Program-made: the position numbers and the translations under genes
The notes under the pieces: model-generated
Seen by the model: only the letters and a program-made list of their open reading frames with translations
Told to the model about the DNA's origin: nothing
Databases searched by the model: none
Origin: Paracoccaceae bacterium
GTDB taxonomy: Bacteria > Pseudomonadota > Alphaproteobacteria > Rhodobacterales > Rhodobacteraceae
Assembly (NCBI GenBank): GCA_024742705.1
Contig: JANSXZ010000011.1
Coordinates: 1 to 64,000 of the forward strand
DNA length: 64,000 bases
Direction: 5' to 3'
In this document: positions 18,706 to 27,765 of the stretch, in pieces
Numbering within the stretch: position 1 is the stretch's first letter
Layout of the letters: the number at the start of each line of letters is the position of its first letter

Positions 18706-18939
18706 ATGAAAGCGCGGGTGCATGTGATGTTGAAGGCCGGGGTTCTGGACCCGCAGGGCGAGGCGGTGCGTCATGCCCTGGCGACCATGGGGTTTGCCGG
18801 GGTCGAGGGCGTGCGACAGGGCAAGGTTATCGATCTGGAACTGGCCGAGGGCACCTCGGAGGCGGCAGTGCGCGACATGTGCGAGAAGCTGCTGGCGAAC
18901 ACCGTGATCGAAAGCTATTCGGTGGAGATGACGGGGTGA
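18706..18939 (+). CDS. purS: Phosphoribosylformylglycinamidine synthase subunit PurS
   Basis: The 77-residue protein matches PurS, the small bridging subunit of the three-part FGAM synthase. Motifs are [37 protein letters not shown] and [17 protein letters not shown] ribosome site lies before the ATG at 18706. It overlaps purQ by 4 bp (GTGA), so the two subunits are translationally coupled. Confidence 0.95.
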   Translation: MKARVHVMLKAGVLDPQGEAVRHALATMGFAGVEGVRQGKVIDLELAEGTSEAAVRDMCEKLLANTVIESYSVEMTG

Positions 18940-19604
18940 AGGCCGCCGTCGTCGTCTTTCCCGGTTCGAACTGCGACCGCGATCTGGCTGTGGCGCTGCG
19001 GGCGGCAGGCGCCGATGTCAGCATGGTCTGGCACAAGGACAGCGACCTGCCGTCGGGTGTGGATCTGGTTGCGGTGCCGGGCGGATTTTCCTTCGGAGAT
19101 TACCTGCGTTGCGGCGCGATCGCCGCGCAATCGCCTGTGTGTCGCGCCGTGGCGGCCCATGCGACGCGTGGCGGATATGTTCTGGGGATCTGCAACGGGT
19201 TTCAGATCCTCACCGAAACCGGGCTGTTGCCGGGGGCGTTGCTGCGCAACGCCGGGCTGAAGTATATTTGCCGCACGGTGGCGTTGCGGGTCGAGACGAC
19301 CGACAGCGCCTTTACGGCGGGCTACCGGCAGGGCGATGTGCTGGATGTGCCCATCGCGCATCACGACGGCAACTACCATGCAGATGCGGACACGCTGGCG
19401 CTGCTGCGCGATGCCGATCGCGTGGCGTTCCGTTACGGCGCCAATCCGAACGGGTCCGCCGATGACATCGCCGGCATCCTGTCGTCGAACCGCCGGGTTC
19501 TGGGGATGATGCCGCATCCCGAGCGCGCGTCGGACGCGGGGCATGGCGGCACCGACGGGGCGGCGCTGTTCCGCGCATTGACCGACGCGCTGGCCACGGC
19601 CTGA
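18936..19604 (+). CDS. purQ: Phosphoribosylformylglycinamidine synthase, glutaminase subunit PurQ
   Basis: The 222-residue class I glutamine amidotransferase supplies ammonia to FGAM synthase. It begins [20 protein letters not shown] from a GTG start overlapping the purS stop. The nucleophile is in [11 protein letters not shown], and the His-Glu pair is in MMPHPERA near the C-terminus. The synthetase subunit purL is not in the window. Downstream, after 36 bp, is the sensor kinase gene. Confidence 0.96.
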   Translation: MKAAVVVFPGSNCDRDLAVALRAAGADVSMVWHKDSDLPSGVDLVAVPGGFSFGDYLRCGAIAAQSPVCRAVAAHATRGGYVLGICNGFQILTETGLLPGALLRNAGLKYICRTVALRVETTDSAFTAGYRQGDVLDVPIAHHDGNYHADADTLALLRDADRVAFRYGANPNGSADDIAGILSSNRRVLGMMPHPERASDAGHGGTDGAALFRALTDALATA

Positions 19605-19640
19605 CTTGAGCCCGCGCGCCGGTCGTCGTAGCCTGCTGCC

Positions 19641-21413
19641 ATGGCGCAGATGCACCCACGGATGAAGAAGGGCCCTGGCTGGGGCGGCACCGTCACGGTA
19701 TCGTGGCGCGCGCGCCTGGCGCTGTTGTCGCTTCTGATCGTGGCCATTGCGACTGTTTCGGTGACGAACTGGTTGCTGACCGAACGGTTTTCGGAAAGCA
19801 CGAAGAACCGCGCGGAACTGCGGCTGGCGCTTTACACGGGGAACCTGCTGAGCGAATTGCGCCGCAATGCCATCGTGCCGCAGCTTCTGTCGCGCGATCC
19901 GACCCTGATCGGCGCGCTGAATTCCAAGGATTACAGCCAGTCGACCCAGCGCTTGATTTCATTTGTCGAGGAGATCGGCGCGGCCTCGCTGATGCTGCTG
20001 GACCTCGAGGGGCGCACGGTTGCGGCGACGGATCGCAACCGGCTGGGATCCTCGCACCGCTCGGAGCCTTATTTCGTGGATGCGATCCGGTCGAATGCCA
20101 CGGTTTTCTCGGTTATTCCGCGTGAAACCGGGGGCTACAGGTTCACCTATTCGCGGCGGCTGGACAGTGGCGCATCGGCTTTGGGCGCAATCGTTGTCGA
20201 GGTTGATCTGCAGAAGTTCGAAAGGGCCTGGTCGGGGATATCGGATGCGGTTCTGGTGACCGACAGCACCGGACAGATCATTCTGGCGACAGAGCCGAAA
20301 TGGCGTGGCCTGAACGAAGCCGAGGCGATGGCGCTGCAAACGCCGCGCAGCGCCATCAGCCGCGCCATCAGGGCGACCGCGGACTGGACCGCGCTGCCGC
20401 CCGATGCCTATCTTCTGGGCGAAGCGGTGATGCGTTCCGAGGCGCGGGTGGCGTTTCGCGGCTGGCGGATCATGTCCTACACCACCTATGCGTCGATCCG
20501 TGAAAGGGTGAACGGGGTTCTGGCGCTTGAGATCATGGGTTTTGCGATCCTTCTGGCGCTGGCGTTCTATTTCCTCAGCCGCAAGACGGCGCTGCGCATG
20601 GCCCTGTTTCAGCGCGAATCCGCCGAGTTGCGCGCGCTGAACCGTCGGCTGCAACGCGAAATTGCCGAACGCGAAAGGGTTCAGAAAACTCTGGAAGTTG
20701 CCGAACAATCGTTGGCGCAGAGCTCGAAGCTGGCCGCTCTGGGTGAAATGTCGGCCGCGGTCAGCCATGAATTGAACCAGCCGCTGGCGGCGATGAAAAC
20801 CTATCTGGCCGGGGCGCGGCTGTTGTTGCGGCGCAACCGCCCCGAAGAGGCGCTGGCCTCGTTCGGGCGGATCGACGACCTGATCGAACGCATGGGCGCG
20901 ATCACCCGGCAGCTGAAATCCTATGCGCGCAAGGGCGGCGACGCGCTGGCACCGATGAACATGGGCGATGCGCTGGCCGCCAGCCTGTCGATGATGGAGC
21001 CGCAATTGCGGTTGCGTCAGGTGCGCATCACGCGCATCGTGCCGGACGAGCCGGTGATGGTTATGGGCGACCGGATGCGGGTGGAACAGGTGATGGTCAA
21101 CCTGTTGCGAAACGCGCTGGACGCCACCAAATCGGTGGCCGATCCCGAGGTCGAGATCATCCTTGCCGCCGGTGAAACCGCAACTCTGAGCGTGCGCGAC
21201 AACGGCGTCGGAATTGCCGATTTCGATGCATTGTTCGAACCGTTCTATACCACGAAGCAGCCAGGCGACGGTGTTGGCCTTGGGCTGGCGATTTCATCGG
21301 GGATCGTGACCGAACTGGGCGGGCGCCTGACCGCGCGCGCCGGCGAAACCGGCGGCGCCGTCTTCGAAATGCGCCTGCCGATCTTGAATGAAGGGCTGGA
21401 AGCAGCCGAATGA
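19641..21413 (+). CDS. dctB: DctB-like C4-dicarboxylate sensor histidine kinase
   Basis: The 590-residue kinase has two membrane segments (about residues 24-46 and 290-312) flanking a periplasmic PAS-like sensor with LMLLDLEGRTVAATDRNRLG and YFVDAI, typical of DctB. The cytoplasmic part has a coiled region, then HisKA with the phospho-acceptor in SHELNQPLAAMKTYL, the N box VNLLRNALDA and G boxes DNGVGI and GVGLGLAIS. It should sense succinate, fumarate or malate and phosphorylate the adjacent regulator. The dctPQM or dctA transporter genes are not in the window, so the inducer assignment rests on homology. Confidence 0.87.
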   Translation: MAQMHPRMKKGPGWGGTVTVSWRARLALLSLLIVAIATVSVTNWLLTERFSESTKNRAELRLALYTGNLLSELRRNAIVPQLLSRDPTLIGALNSKDYSQSTQRLISFVEEIGAASLMLLDLEGRTVAATDRNRLGSSHRSEPYFVDAIRSNATVFSVIPRETGGYRFTYSRRLDSGASALGAIVVEVDLQKFERAWSGISDAVLVTDSTGQIILATEPKWRGLNEAEAMALQTPRSAISRAIRATADWTALPPDAYLLGEAVMRSEARVAFRGWRIMSYTTYASIRERVNGVLALEIMGFAILLALAFYFLSRKTALRMALFQRESAELRALNRRLQREIAERERVQKTLEVAEQSLAQSSKLAALGEMSAAVSHELNQPLAAMKTYLAGARLLLRRNRPEEALASFGRIDDLIERMGAITRQLKSYARKGGDALAPMNMGDALAASLSMMEPQLRLRQVRITRIVPDEPVMVMGDRMRVEQVMVNLLRNALDATKSVADPEVEIILAAGETATLSVRDNGVGIADFDALFEPFYTTKQPGDGVGLGLAISSGIVTELGGRLTARAGETGGAVFEMRLPILNEGLEAAE

Positions 21414-21426
21414 CGGAGGCGCAACA

Positions 21427-22761
21427 ATGGCCCAGGCAATGAAGATCGCGATCGTCGACGACGAACAGGACATGCGGCAATCGATCAGCCAGTGGCTGGC
21501 CTTGTCGGGCTATGACACCGAAACCTTTTCTTGTGCCGAAGATGCGCTGAAGGTGCTGGGCCCGGACTATCCGGGCATCGTGATTTCCGATATCCGGATG
21601 CCCGGAATGGACGGGATGCAGTTTCTGCGCAAGCTGATGGGATCGGACAGTGCGCTGCCGGTCATCATGATCACGGGGCACGGGGATGTGCCGATGGCGG
21701 TCGAGGCGATGCGGGTGGGGGCCTTTGATTTTCTTGAGAAACCCTTCAATCCCGACCGGATGAGCGATCTGGCGAAACGCGCCACGGGCGCGCGCCGGCT
21801 GGTGATGGACAACCGCGTGCTGCGCCGCGAACTGTCGGATGGGTCGCAGCTGATGAAAAAGCTGATCGGCGCAAGCCCGGTGATGGAGCGGCTGCGGGAG
21901 GACATCCTGGATCTCGGGCAGGCGGATGGCCATGTTCTGATCGACGGAGAAACCGGATCGGGCAAGACGCTGGTCGCACATGCGCTGCACGCCGCCGGCA
22001 GCCGGGCAGGGCGCAAGTTCGTTCTGGTCAGCTGCGCGGCCCTGTCCGAGGACGCGCTTTCCAAGCGGTTGTTCGGGCCGATGATGCCCGAAGACGCGCA
22101 GCTGCCGGCGATGGAGGAGGCGCGCGGCGGCACGCTGGTGCTTGAGGATATCGAGGCGCTCAGCGAAACGCTTCAGGCGCGGCTGCTGAGTGCCATCAAC
22201 GAACAGGGTGCCCCGGCCGAAACCCGGATCGTCGCCATTTCCAACCTGCAAGAGGCCGGGCGTACGTCCGAGGACGCGCTGCGGTCCGATCTGTTCTACC
22301 GGCTTGCGGCGTTGCGTATCACGGTGCCGCCGCTGCGCGCGCGCGGCGAAGACATCCTGACGCTTTTCATGCGGCTGAGCGAGCAATTCGCCGAGGAATA
22401 CGGATGCGACGCGCCCCAGGTCACCGCGCAGGAGGCGGCGCAACTGCTGCAGGCGCCCTGGCCGGGAAACGTGCGCCAACTGATAAACATCGCCGAACGC
22501 GCGGTGTTGCAGGCGCGGCGCGGGTCGGGCACCATCGCATCGCTGCTGATGTCGGATCACGAGGACATGCAGCCGGTGATGACCACCGAAGGCAAGCCGC
22601 TGAAGGAATACGTCGAAGCGTTTGAACGCATGCTGATCGACAACACGATGCGCCGCCACAAGGGATCGATCGCCAGCGTGATGGACGAATTGTGCCTGCC
22701 GCGCCGCACGTTGAACGAAAAGATGGCGAAGTACGGACTGCAAAGATCCGATTACATCTGA
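21427..22761 (+). CDS. dctD: DctD-like NtrC-family response regulator lacking GAFTGA
   Basis: The 444-residue regulator has a receiver (residues 1-125, acidic pocket in IAIVDDEQD, phospho-site in VISDIRMPGMDG, KPF lysine), an AAA+ domain and a Fis-type C-terminal HTH (HKGSIASVMDELCLPRRTLNE). Walker A is GETGSGKT. The loop that normally carries GAFTGA, the sigma-54 contact, reads LFGPMMPEDAQLPAMEEARG with no such motif. Walker B is the altered GGTLVLEDIE. It may therefore not activate sigma-54 promoters, resembling the GAFTGA-less NtrC of Rhodobacter. It lies 13 bp after dctB. Confidence 0.87.
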   Translation: MAQAMKIAIVDDEQDMRQSISQWLALSGYDTETFSCAEDALKVLGPDYPGIVISDIRMPGMDGMQFLRKLMGSDSALPVIMITGHGDVPMAVEAMRVGAFDFLEKPFNPDRMSDLAKRATGARRLVMDNRVLRRELSDGSQLMKKLIGASPVMERLREDILDLGQADGHVLIDGETGSGKTLVAHALHAAGSRAGRKFVLVSCAALSEDALSKRLFGPMMPEDAQLPAMEEARGGTLVLEDIEALSETLQARLLSAINEQGAPAETRIVAISNLQEAGRTSEDALRSDLFYRLAALRITVPPLRARGEDILTLFMRLSEQFAEEYGCDAPQVTAQEAAQLLQAPWPGNVRQLINIAERAVLQARRGSGTIASLLMSDHEDMQPVMTTEGKPLKEYVEAFERMLIDNTMRRHKGSIASVMDELCLPRRTLNEKMAKYGLQRSDYI

Positions 22762-23217
22762 CCCGCCCGCCCTGCATCGCGAAAAGGCGAAGAAACGCGC
22801 CGTCACGCTGCAAATGCAAGTTGGTCATTGTCATTGCACCTTTTGCCAGACTACAGTGTCCGGACCGGAATTGCGGCGCGTGGCGCTACATTTTCCCGGA
22901 CTCGAGAGTTTATATGCGCATCGGGCGGTCAGCCACAGGCTGAAGCCAGGGCACATGCCGATACTGCCCGCATCCGGGCACTGAAATACCTCTGGCATCC
23001 ATCGCAGTGGTGCCGAGGAGACAATGGGCAGCGACCGGGAGAGAATCCCGACCTGTCGGAGAAGAACCGCGATGACGCGCGCGAGAGCATCGAGCAGCAG
23101 AGCAGGGAGCCGAAAGGCCCCCATCTGCCGCGCGTCCCATATCGCCCTGACAAGACATTCCTCGCAACGCAACGGGCCAGAGGCCCCGGGGCGCGCGCGC
23201 GGATGCACCAAGGAAAC
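22762..23217 (+). promoter_or_regulatory. Long leader of rne with promoter and hairpin
   Basis: There are 456 bp between dctD and rne. A candidate promoter is TTGTCA (22828-22833) and TACAGT (22852-22857) spaced 18 bp, which would give a leader of about 350 nt. A perfect TGCCCG-catc-CGGGCA hairpin lies at 22965-22980. No gene is visible. RNase E in other bacteria autoregulates through a long structured 5' UTR, and this leader is a candidate for the same. The rne frame stays open upstream to 22828, but the ribosome site and homology place the start at 23218. Confidence 0.5.
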
Positions 23218-26088
23218 ATGGCCAAGAAAATGCTTATCGATGCCACCCACGCGGAAGAGACCCGCGTTGTGGTGGTGGACGGAAACAAGGTCGAGGAGTT
23301 CGATTTTGAATCCGAAAACAAACGCCAGCTTGCCGGCAACATCTATCTCGCCAAGGTAACACGGGTCGAACCGTCGCTTCAGGCCGCTTTCGTGGATTAT
23401 GGCGGCAACCGTCACGGATTCCTGGCGTTCTCGGAAATCCACCCGGACTACTACCAGATCCCCATCGCCGACCGCGAGGCGCTGATGGAGGAAGAGCGCG
23501 CCTATGCCGAGGCAATGAAAGCGCAGGACGACGAGGACGAGAACCGGCCCAAGCGCCGGGGCCGCGGCCGCGCGCGCAGCAAGGCCGAGGACACCCAGAG
23601 CGACGATGCAGTCGAGACCGCCGAGGTTTCGGGCATGGAGACGATCGATCTGGATAACGACGCCACCGACGACGACGACGAAGGGCTGTCGCCGATGGAA
23701 ACCGTGTCCGAAACGCCGGTGGAAACGCCCGCGGAAGACGACGATCATGCCGATGCCGAGGATGCCGACCACGTCGCCGACGATGACGACGACGCACGCG
23801 CCGACGCCGCGGAAAAGGACGAGACCATCGAATCGGTCGCAGAAGAAGACGATACCGCCGACATCCGCCCACCGCGCAAGCCGCGTCCGCGCCGCTACAA
23901 GATCCAGGAGGTCATCAAGGTGCGCCAGATCCTTCTGGTGCAGGTCGTCAAGGAAGAGCGCGGCAACAAGGGTGCCGCTCTTACCACCTATCTGTCGCTG
24001 GCGGGCCGCTATTGCGTCCTGATGCCCAACACCGCGCGTGGCGGTGGCATCAGCCGCAAGATCACCAACGCCGTCGACCGCAAGAAACTGAAGGAAATCG
24101 CCGGCGAAATCGACGTGCCGCGCGGCGCGGGCCTGATCGTGCGCACCGCCGGTGCCAAACGCACCAAGGCCGAAATCAAGCGCGATTACGAATACCTGCA
24201 AAGGCTGTGGGAGCAGATCCGCGAGCTGACGCTGAAATCCATCGCCCCGGCCAAGATCTACGAGGAAGGCGACCTGATCAAAAGGTCGATCCGCGATCTC
24301 TACAACCGTGAAATCGACGAGGTCTTCGTGGAAGGCGAACGCGGCTACCGCATCGCCAAGGATTTCATGAAGATGATCATGCCGTCGCATGCCAAGAACG
24401 TGAAACTCTATGCCGAACAGATGCCCCTGTTCGCGCGCTACCAGGTGGAAACCTACCTGGCCGGGATGTTCAACCCGACCGTTCAGCTGAAATCGGGCGG
24501 CTACATCGTGATCGGCGTCACCGAGGCGCTGGTGGCGATCGACGTGAACTCGGGCCGGGCGACCAAGGAAGGCTCGATCGAGGAAACCGCGCTGAAGACC
24601 AACATCGAGGCCGCCGAAGAGGTGGCCCGCCAGCTGCGGCTGCGCGACCTGGCCGGTCTGATCGTCATCGATTTCATTGACATGGACGAGCGCAAGAACA
24701 ACGCCGCCGTCGAAAAGCGGATGAAAGACAAGCTGAAAACCGACCGCGCGCGCATTCAGGTCGGCCGGATTTCTGGCTTTGGCCTCATGGAGATGAGCCG
24801 TCAGCGCCTGCGCCCCGGCATGATCGAGGCGACAACCCAGCCATGCCCGGCCTGCCACGGCACCGGTCTGATCCGGTCTGACGACAACATGGCGCTTCAG
24901 GTGCTGCGCCAGATCGAGGAAGAAGGAACCCGCCGCCGTTCGCGCGAGGTGCTGGTGCATTGCCCGGTCGGTATCGCGAACTTCCTGATGAATTCGAAAC
25001 GCGAACACATCGCCCAGATCGAAGCGCGCTACGGGCTTTCGGTGCGCATCGAAGGCGCGCCGCAACTGGTCAGCCCTGATTTCACCATGGAGAAGTTCAA
25101 GACCGCGACGCGCAAGGTGCCGCCGGCACCGGCGGTCGTGTCCGTCGACACGACGTTGATGGATCAGATCGACGCAGACGACGAGGCCGCCGAGGATCCC
25201 GAGGAGGTGCCTGCCACCGCGACCGATACCGCCGAGGCACCGGCCCAGCCCGAGACCGCGCAAGAAGACGACCGCCCGAAACGGCGCCGTCGTCGTCGCC
25301 GGCGGCGCAAGGGCGGCAGCGATGACGCCAACGGAGCGGATGCCGCGGCCGATGGCCCGGCGCAGGACGATGGCGAGCCGGCCGAGGCCGCGTCGGATGA
25401 TACCACCGATCCGGTGGCCCTGGCCGATGACACTGCGGAAATGCCTGCCCCGGAAAAGAAAAAGCGCACGCGCACGCGCGGGGGCCGCAAGAAAGCGGAT
25501 GCCGATTCCGAGGCCGATACGTCGGGCGAAACCGAGGCTGAAACCGCAGACTCCGCGCCGGAGGCGGAACCCAAGCCCAAGCGCAGGCGTGCCCCGCGCA
25601 AGACCGCGCGTCAGAAGGCCGAGGAACAGGCCGCCGCCGAAGCCGCCGAGGCAACGGATGCACCCACCGAAGCGGCGGACGCCGCGCCGGTGGCGCCCGA
25701 TGCGGTGACGTCCGATGCGGTGACGTCCGATTCCGGCGCGCAGCCGGAAACGTCAGCCGATGGCCCGGCCGATCACGAAAGCGTGGCGCCGACCGAGGCG
25801 CCAGAAGTGACAGAGCCGGCCGTGCAGCCAGAACCGGCACCTGAAACGGTGCCCGAAGAGGCGGTTGCGCACCCCGAACCTTCGCCGGAACCGGCGGCGG
25901 CCGAACCCGCGCCGGAACCGGCCGCCGTGCAGTCAGAAGCTCAGCCAGAGCCTGAAGCCCAGCCCGAACCGGAAGCCGAGGCCCAGCCTAAGACCGAACC
26001 GGAAGCCCAACCAGAGCCAGAGCCGGCGACGGCGGATGCGGAACCGGCCAAGCCCAAGCGGCGCGGATGGTGGTCTCTGGGCGGTTGA
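23218..26088 (+). CDS. rne: Ribonuclease E/G
   Basis: The 956-residue endonuclease initiates mRNA decay and rRNA/tRNA processing and scaffolds the degradosome. The N-terminal S1 region (NIYLAKVTRVEPSLQAAFVD) is split by an acidic insertion of roughly 120 residues (about 95-220), seen in alphaproteobacterial RNase E. Catalytic aspartates lie in LVAIDVNSGRAT and IVIDFIDMD. The Zn-link is C543-P-A-C546 in QPCPACHGTG. The C-terminal third is a low-complexity A/E/P-rich scaffold with basic patches (KRRRRRRRRRKGG) and E-A-Q-P-E-P repeats. AAGGAA precedes the ATG. Confidence 0.95.
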   Translation: MAKKMLIDATHAEETRVVVVDGNKVEEFDFESENKRQLAGNIYLAKVTRVEPSLQAAFVDYGGNRHGFLAFSEIHPDYYQIPIADREALMEEERAYAEAMKAQDDEDENRPKRRGRGRARSKAEDTQSDDAVETAEVSGMETIDLDNDATDDDDEGLSPMETVSETPVETPAEDDDHADAEDADHVADDDDDARADAAEKDETIESVAEEDDTADIRPPRKPRPRRYKIQEVIKVRQILLVQVVKEERGNKGAALTTYLSLAGRYCVLMPNTARGGGISRKITNAVDRKKLKEIAGEIDVPRGAGLIVRTAGAKRTKAEIKRDYEYLQRLWEQIRELTLKSIAPAKIYEEGDLIKRSIRDLYNREIDEVFVEGERGYRIAKDFMKMIMPSHAKNVKLYAEQMPLFARYQVETYLAGMFNPTVQLKSGGYIVIGVTEALVAIDVNSGRATKEGSIEETALKTNIEAAEEVARQLRLRDLAGLIVIDFIDMDERKNNAAVEKRMKDKLKTDRARIQVGRISGFGLMEMSRQRLRPGMIEATTQPCPACHGTGLIRSDDNMALQVLRQIEEEGTRRRSREVLVHCPVGIANFLMNSKREHIAQIEARYGLSVRIEGAPQLVSPDFTMEKFKTATRKVPPAPAVVSVDTTLMDQIDADDEAAEDPEEVPATATDTAEAPAQPETAQEDDRPKRRRRRRRRRKGGSDDANGADAAADGPAQDDGEPAEAASDDTTDPVALADDTAEMPAPEKKKRTRTRGGRKKADADSEADTSGETEAETADSAPEAEPKPKRRRAPRKTARQKAEEQAAAEAAEATDAPTEAADAAPVAPDAVTSDAVTSDSGAQPETSADGPADHESVAPTEAPEVTEPAVQPEPAPETVPEEAVAHPEPSPEPAAAEPAPEPAAVQSEAQPEPEAQPEPEAEAQPKTEPEAQPEPEPATADAEPAKPKRRGWWSLGG

Positions 26089-26131
26089 ACTGCGGTCGGC
26101 GCAGCGCGTGCCTGACGGCATATCCAAGGCA

Positions 26132-26158
26132 AAAGGCGGGCCGATCCGGTCCGCCTTT
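26132..26158. terminator. Bidirectional terminator between rne and tusA-like gene
   Basis: AAAGGCGG (26132-26139) and CCGCCTTT (26151-26158) form a perfect 8-bp stem. The T-rich 3' side on each strand suits termination of both convergent genes. Confidence 0.75.
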
Positions 26159-26174
26159 GTGCGTTTTGCGGTGC

Positions 26175-26408
26175 TCAGCCGCGCTTGCGGATAAGGTACA
26201 CCTGATGATCGGCCGCATCGCTGGTCCCGATCAGGCTGTGGCCGGCTTCGGCGCAAAAATGCGGCACATCGACAATCGCCGCCGGATCGTCCGCCAGAAC
26301 CCGCAACACGGCACCAGGGGCAAGCGCCGCCAGACGTTTGCGTGCCTTCAGAACCGGCAGCGGGCAAAGCAGGCCCACCGCGTCGAGCGTATCAGCGATT
26401 TCAGTCAT
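26175..26408 (-). CDS. TusA-family sulfurtransferase
   Basis: The 77-residue protein has the TusA/SirA signature LDAVGLLCPLPVLKARKRL with the persulfide-carrying cysteine in CPLPVLK, then a beta-alpha-beta fold ending HQVYLIRKRG. The family relays sulfur for tRNA 2-thiolation, molybdenum cofactor or sulfur oxidation, and the recipient is unknown here. The ATG at 26408 gives the normal length, so I ignore the frame upstream to 26459. It converges on rne. Confidence 0.87.
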   Translation of the reverse strand: MTEIADTLDAVGLLCPLPVLKARKRLAALAPGAVLRVLADDPAAIVDVPHFCAEAGHSLIGTSDAADHQVYLIRKRG

Positions 26409-26517
26409 GCCCCGCACATAGTCCTTGCTGGCGCGCCTGTCCACCGCGACGTGGCTCATGCCTTACTCTGGCCCGAAAGGCGGTGTATCGTTGCTGCGAT
26501 CCAACCGGAGCCCCAAG

Positions 26518-27765
26518 ATGCCGCGCGCGCCAGACAGATCGGTCGAAAAACGCCGGGTGTTCTACATCCCCGGCTACGATCCGATTCATCCTCGCCGCTA
26601 CCGCGAACTCTACCGCAGCGAAGGCGCGGCCCAGGCGCGGGTGTCGGGCTATGATATCCAGCTGCGGCCGAAACCCAGCGGTGGCGCCTATGGCTGGCAC
26701 GTCGATGCGCATATCGCCGGGCAAGGCACCAGCGCCGATTTCGAGGTTCTGGTCTGGTCTGACATCGTGCGGGGATCCATGTCGCGGACGATCCCGGCGA
26801 CCTATGCCCAGCTTCTGCGCACCGCGTGGATCTACATTGCCTCCGGAGCGCTTGCGCGGCTGATGCGGCTGCGCAAGGGGCCGGTGATCGCCGCGCTCTA
26901 TCCTGTGGCCATGCTTCTGGCACAGCTTGGCCTAGCCGTGCTTCTTGGTGTGCTGCTGGCGCGGGGTGTGGCGGCGGGCGCTTCGCTGTCGGCTGCGATG
27001 CCCGTATGGGCCGCAACGGTTGCGGGCATCGCCGCCGGCGCGGCCGCGGCAGTCGGGCTGTTGCGCTGGTTCAAGGCACGCGACAACCGGCTTTTCGCGC
27101 ACTACCTCATGCACGACTATGCCTATTCGGCACGGTTGCGCGGCGCCAATGCGCCCGAACTCGAAACGCGGATGGCCGAATTCGCCGATGCGATCGGCGC
27201 CGCCCTGCGCGAGGACGTGGACGAGGTTCTGGTGGTAGGGCATTCGTCGGGTGCGCACCTGGCGGTTTCGGTTCTGGCCGATCTGATCCGCGCGGGCCGG
27301 GTGCCGGGGCGGGGGCCTGCGCTGGCCTTCCTTTCGCTGGGACAGGTGGTGCCGATGGTGTCGTTTCTGCCCGAAGCAACACGGCTGCGGGCCGATCTGC
27401 GCTATCTTTCGGCCAGCGATGCGCTGACCTGGGTGGATGTTACCGCGCCGGGCGATGGCTGTGCCTTCGCGCTTTGCGATCCGGTTGCGGTTTCGGGTGT
27501 TGCGCCCGAAGGCAAGCGCTGGCCGCTGGTGGTGTCGGCGGCCTTCAGCCAGACGTTGCGACCGGAAACCTGGAAGGCCCTGCGGTGGCGGTTTTTCCGG
27601 CTTCATTTTCAGTATCTTTGCGCCTTCGACCGGCCGGGCGATTATGATTACTTCCAGATTACCGCCGGGCCGCAAACCCTGGCGGCGCGCTATCGCGGGC
27701 GGGCGCCCTCACGGTCGCGCATCGACACGCCGGTTTCGAAACACACATCGGTCGCGGCCGCATGA
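26518..27765 (+). CDS. Alpha/beta-hydrolase-like membrane protein, unknown function
   Basis: The 415-residue product begins with a short soluble region (KRRVFYIPGYDPIHPRRYRE, where IPGYDP resembles an oxyanion loop). It has two or three hydrophobic segments (about residues 120-185) and then DEVLVVGHSSGAHLAVSVLA, a nucleophile elbow of alpha/beta hydrolases. A distal acid may lie in VDVTAPGDGCAF. I did not find a clear catalytic histidine, so activity is uncertain. It overlaps the P450 gene by 4 bp (ATGA), and the two are almost certainly co-translated. Confidence 0.7.
   Translation: MPRAPDRSVEKRRVFYIPGYDPIHPRRYRELYRSEGAAQARVSGYDIQLRPKPSGGAYGWHVDAHIAGQGTSADFEVLVWSDIVRGSMSRTIPATYAQLLRTAWIYIASGALARLMRLRKGPVIAALYPVAMLLAQLGLAVLLGVLLARGVAAGASLSAAMPVWAATVAGIAAGAAAAVGLLRWFKARDNRLFAHYLMHDYAYSARLRGANAPELETRMAEFADAIGAALREDVDEVLVVGHSSGAHLAVSVLADLIRAGRVPGRGPALAFLSLGQVVPMVSFLPEATRLRADLRYLSASDALTWVDVTAPGDGCAFALCDPVAVSGVAPEGKRWPLVVSAAFSQTLRPETWKALRWRFFRLHFQYLCAFDRPGDYDYFQITAGPQTLAARYRGRAPSRSRIDTPVSKHTSVAAA

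Noticed and set aside
22831..25263. 810-codon minus-strand open frame inside rne
   Set aside because: It is an antisense shadow of RNase E, with no protein-like motifs. High GC makes long antisense frames common.
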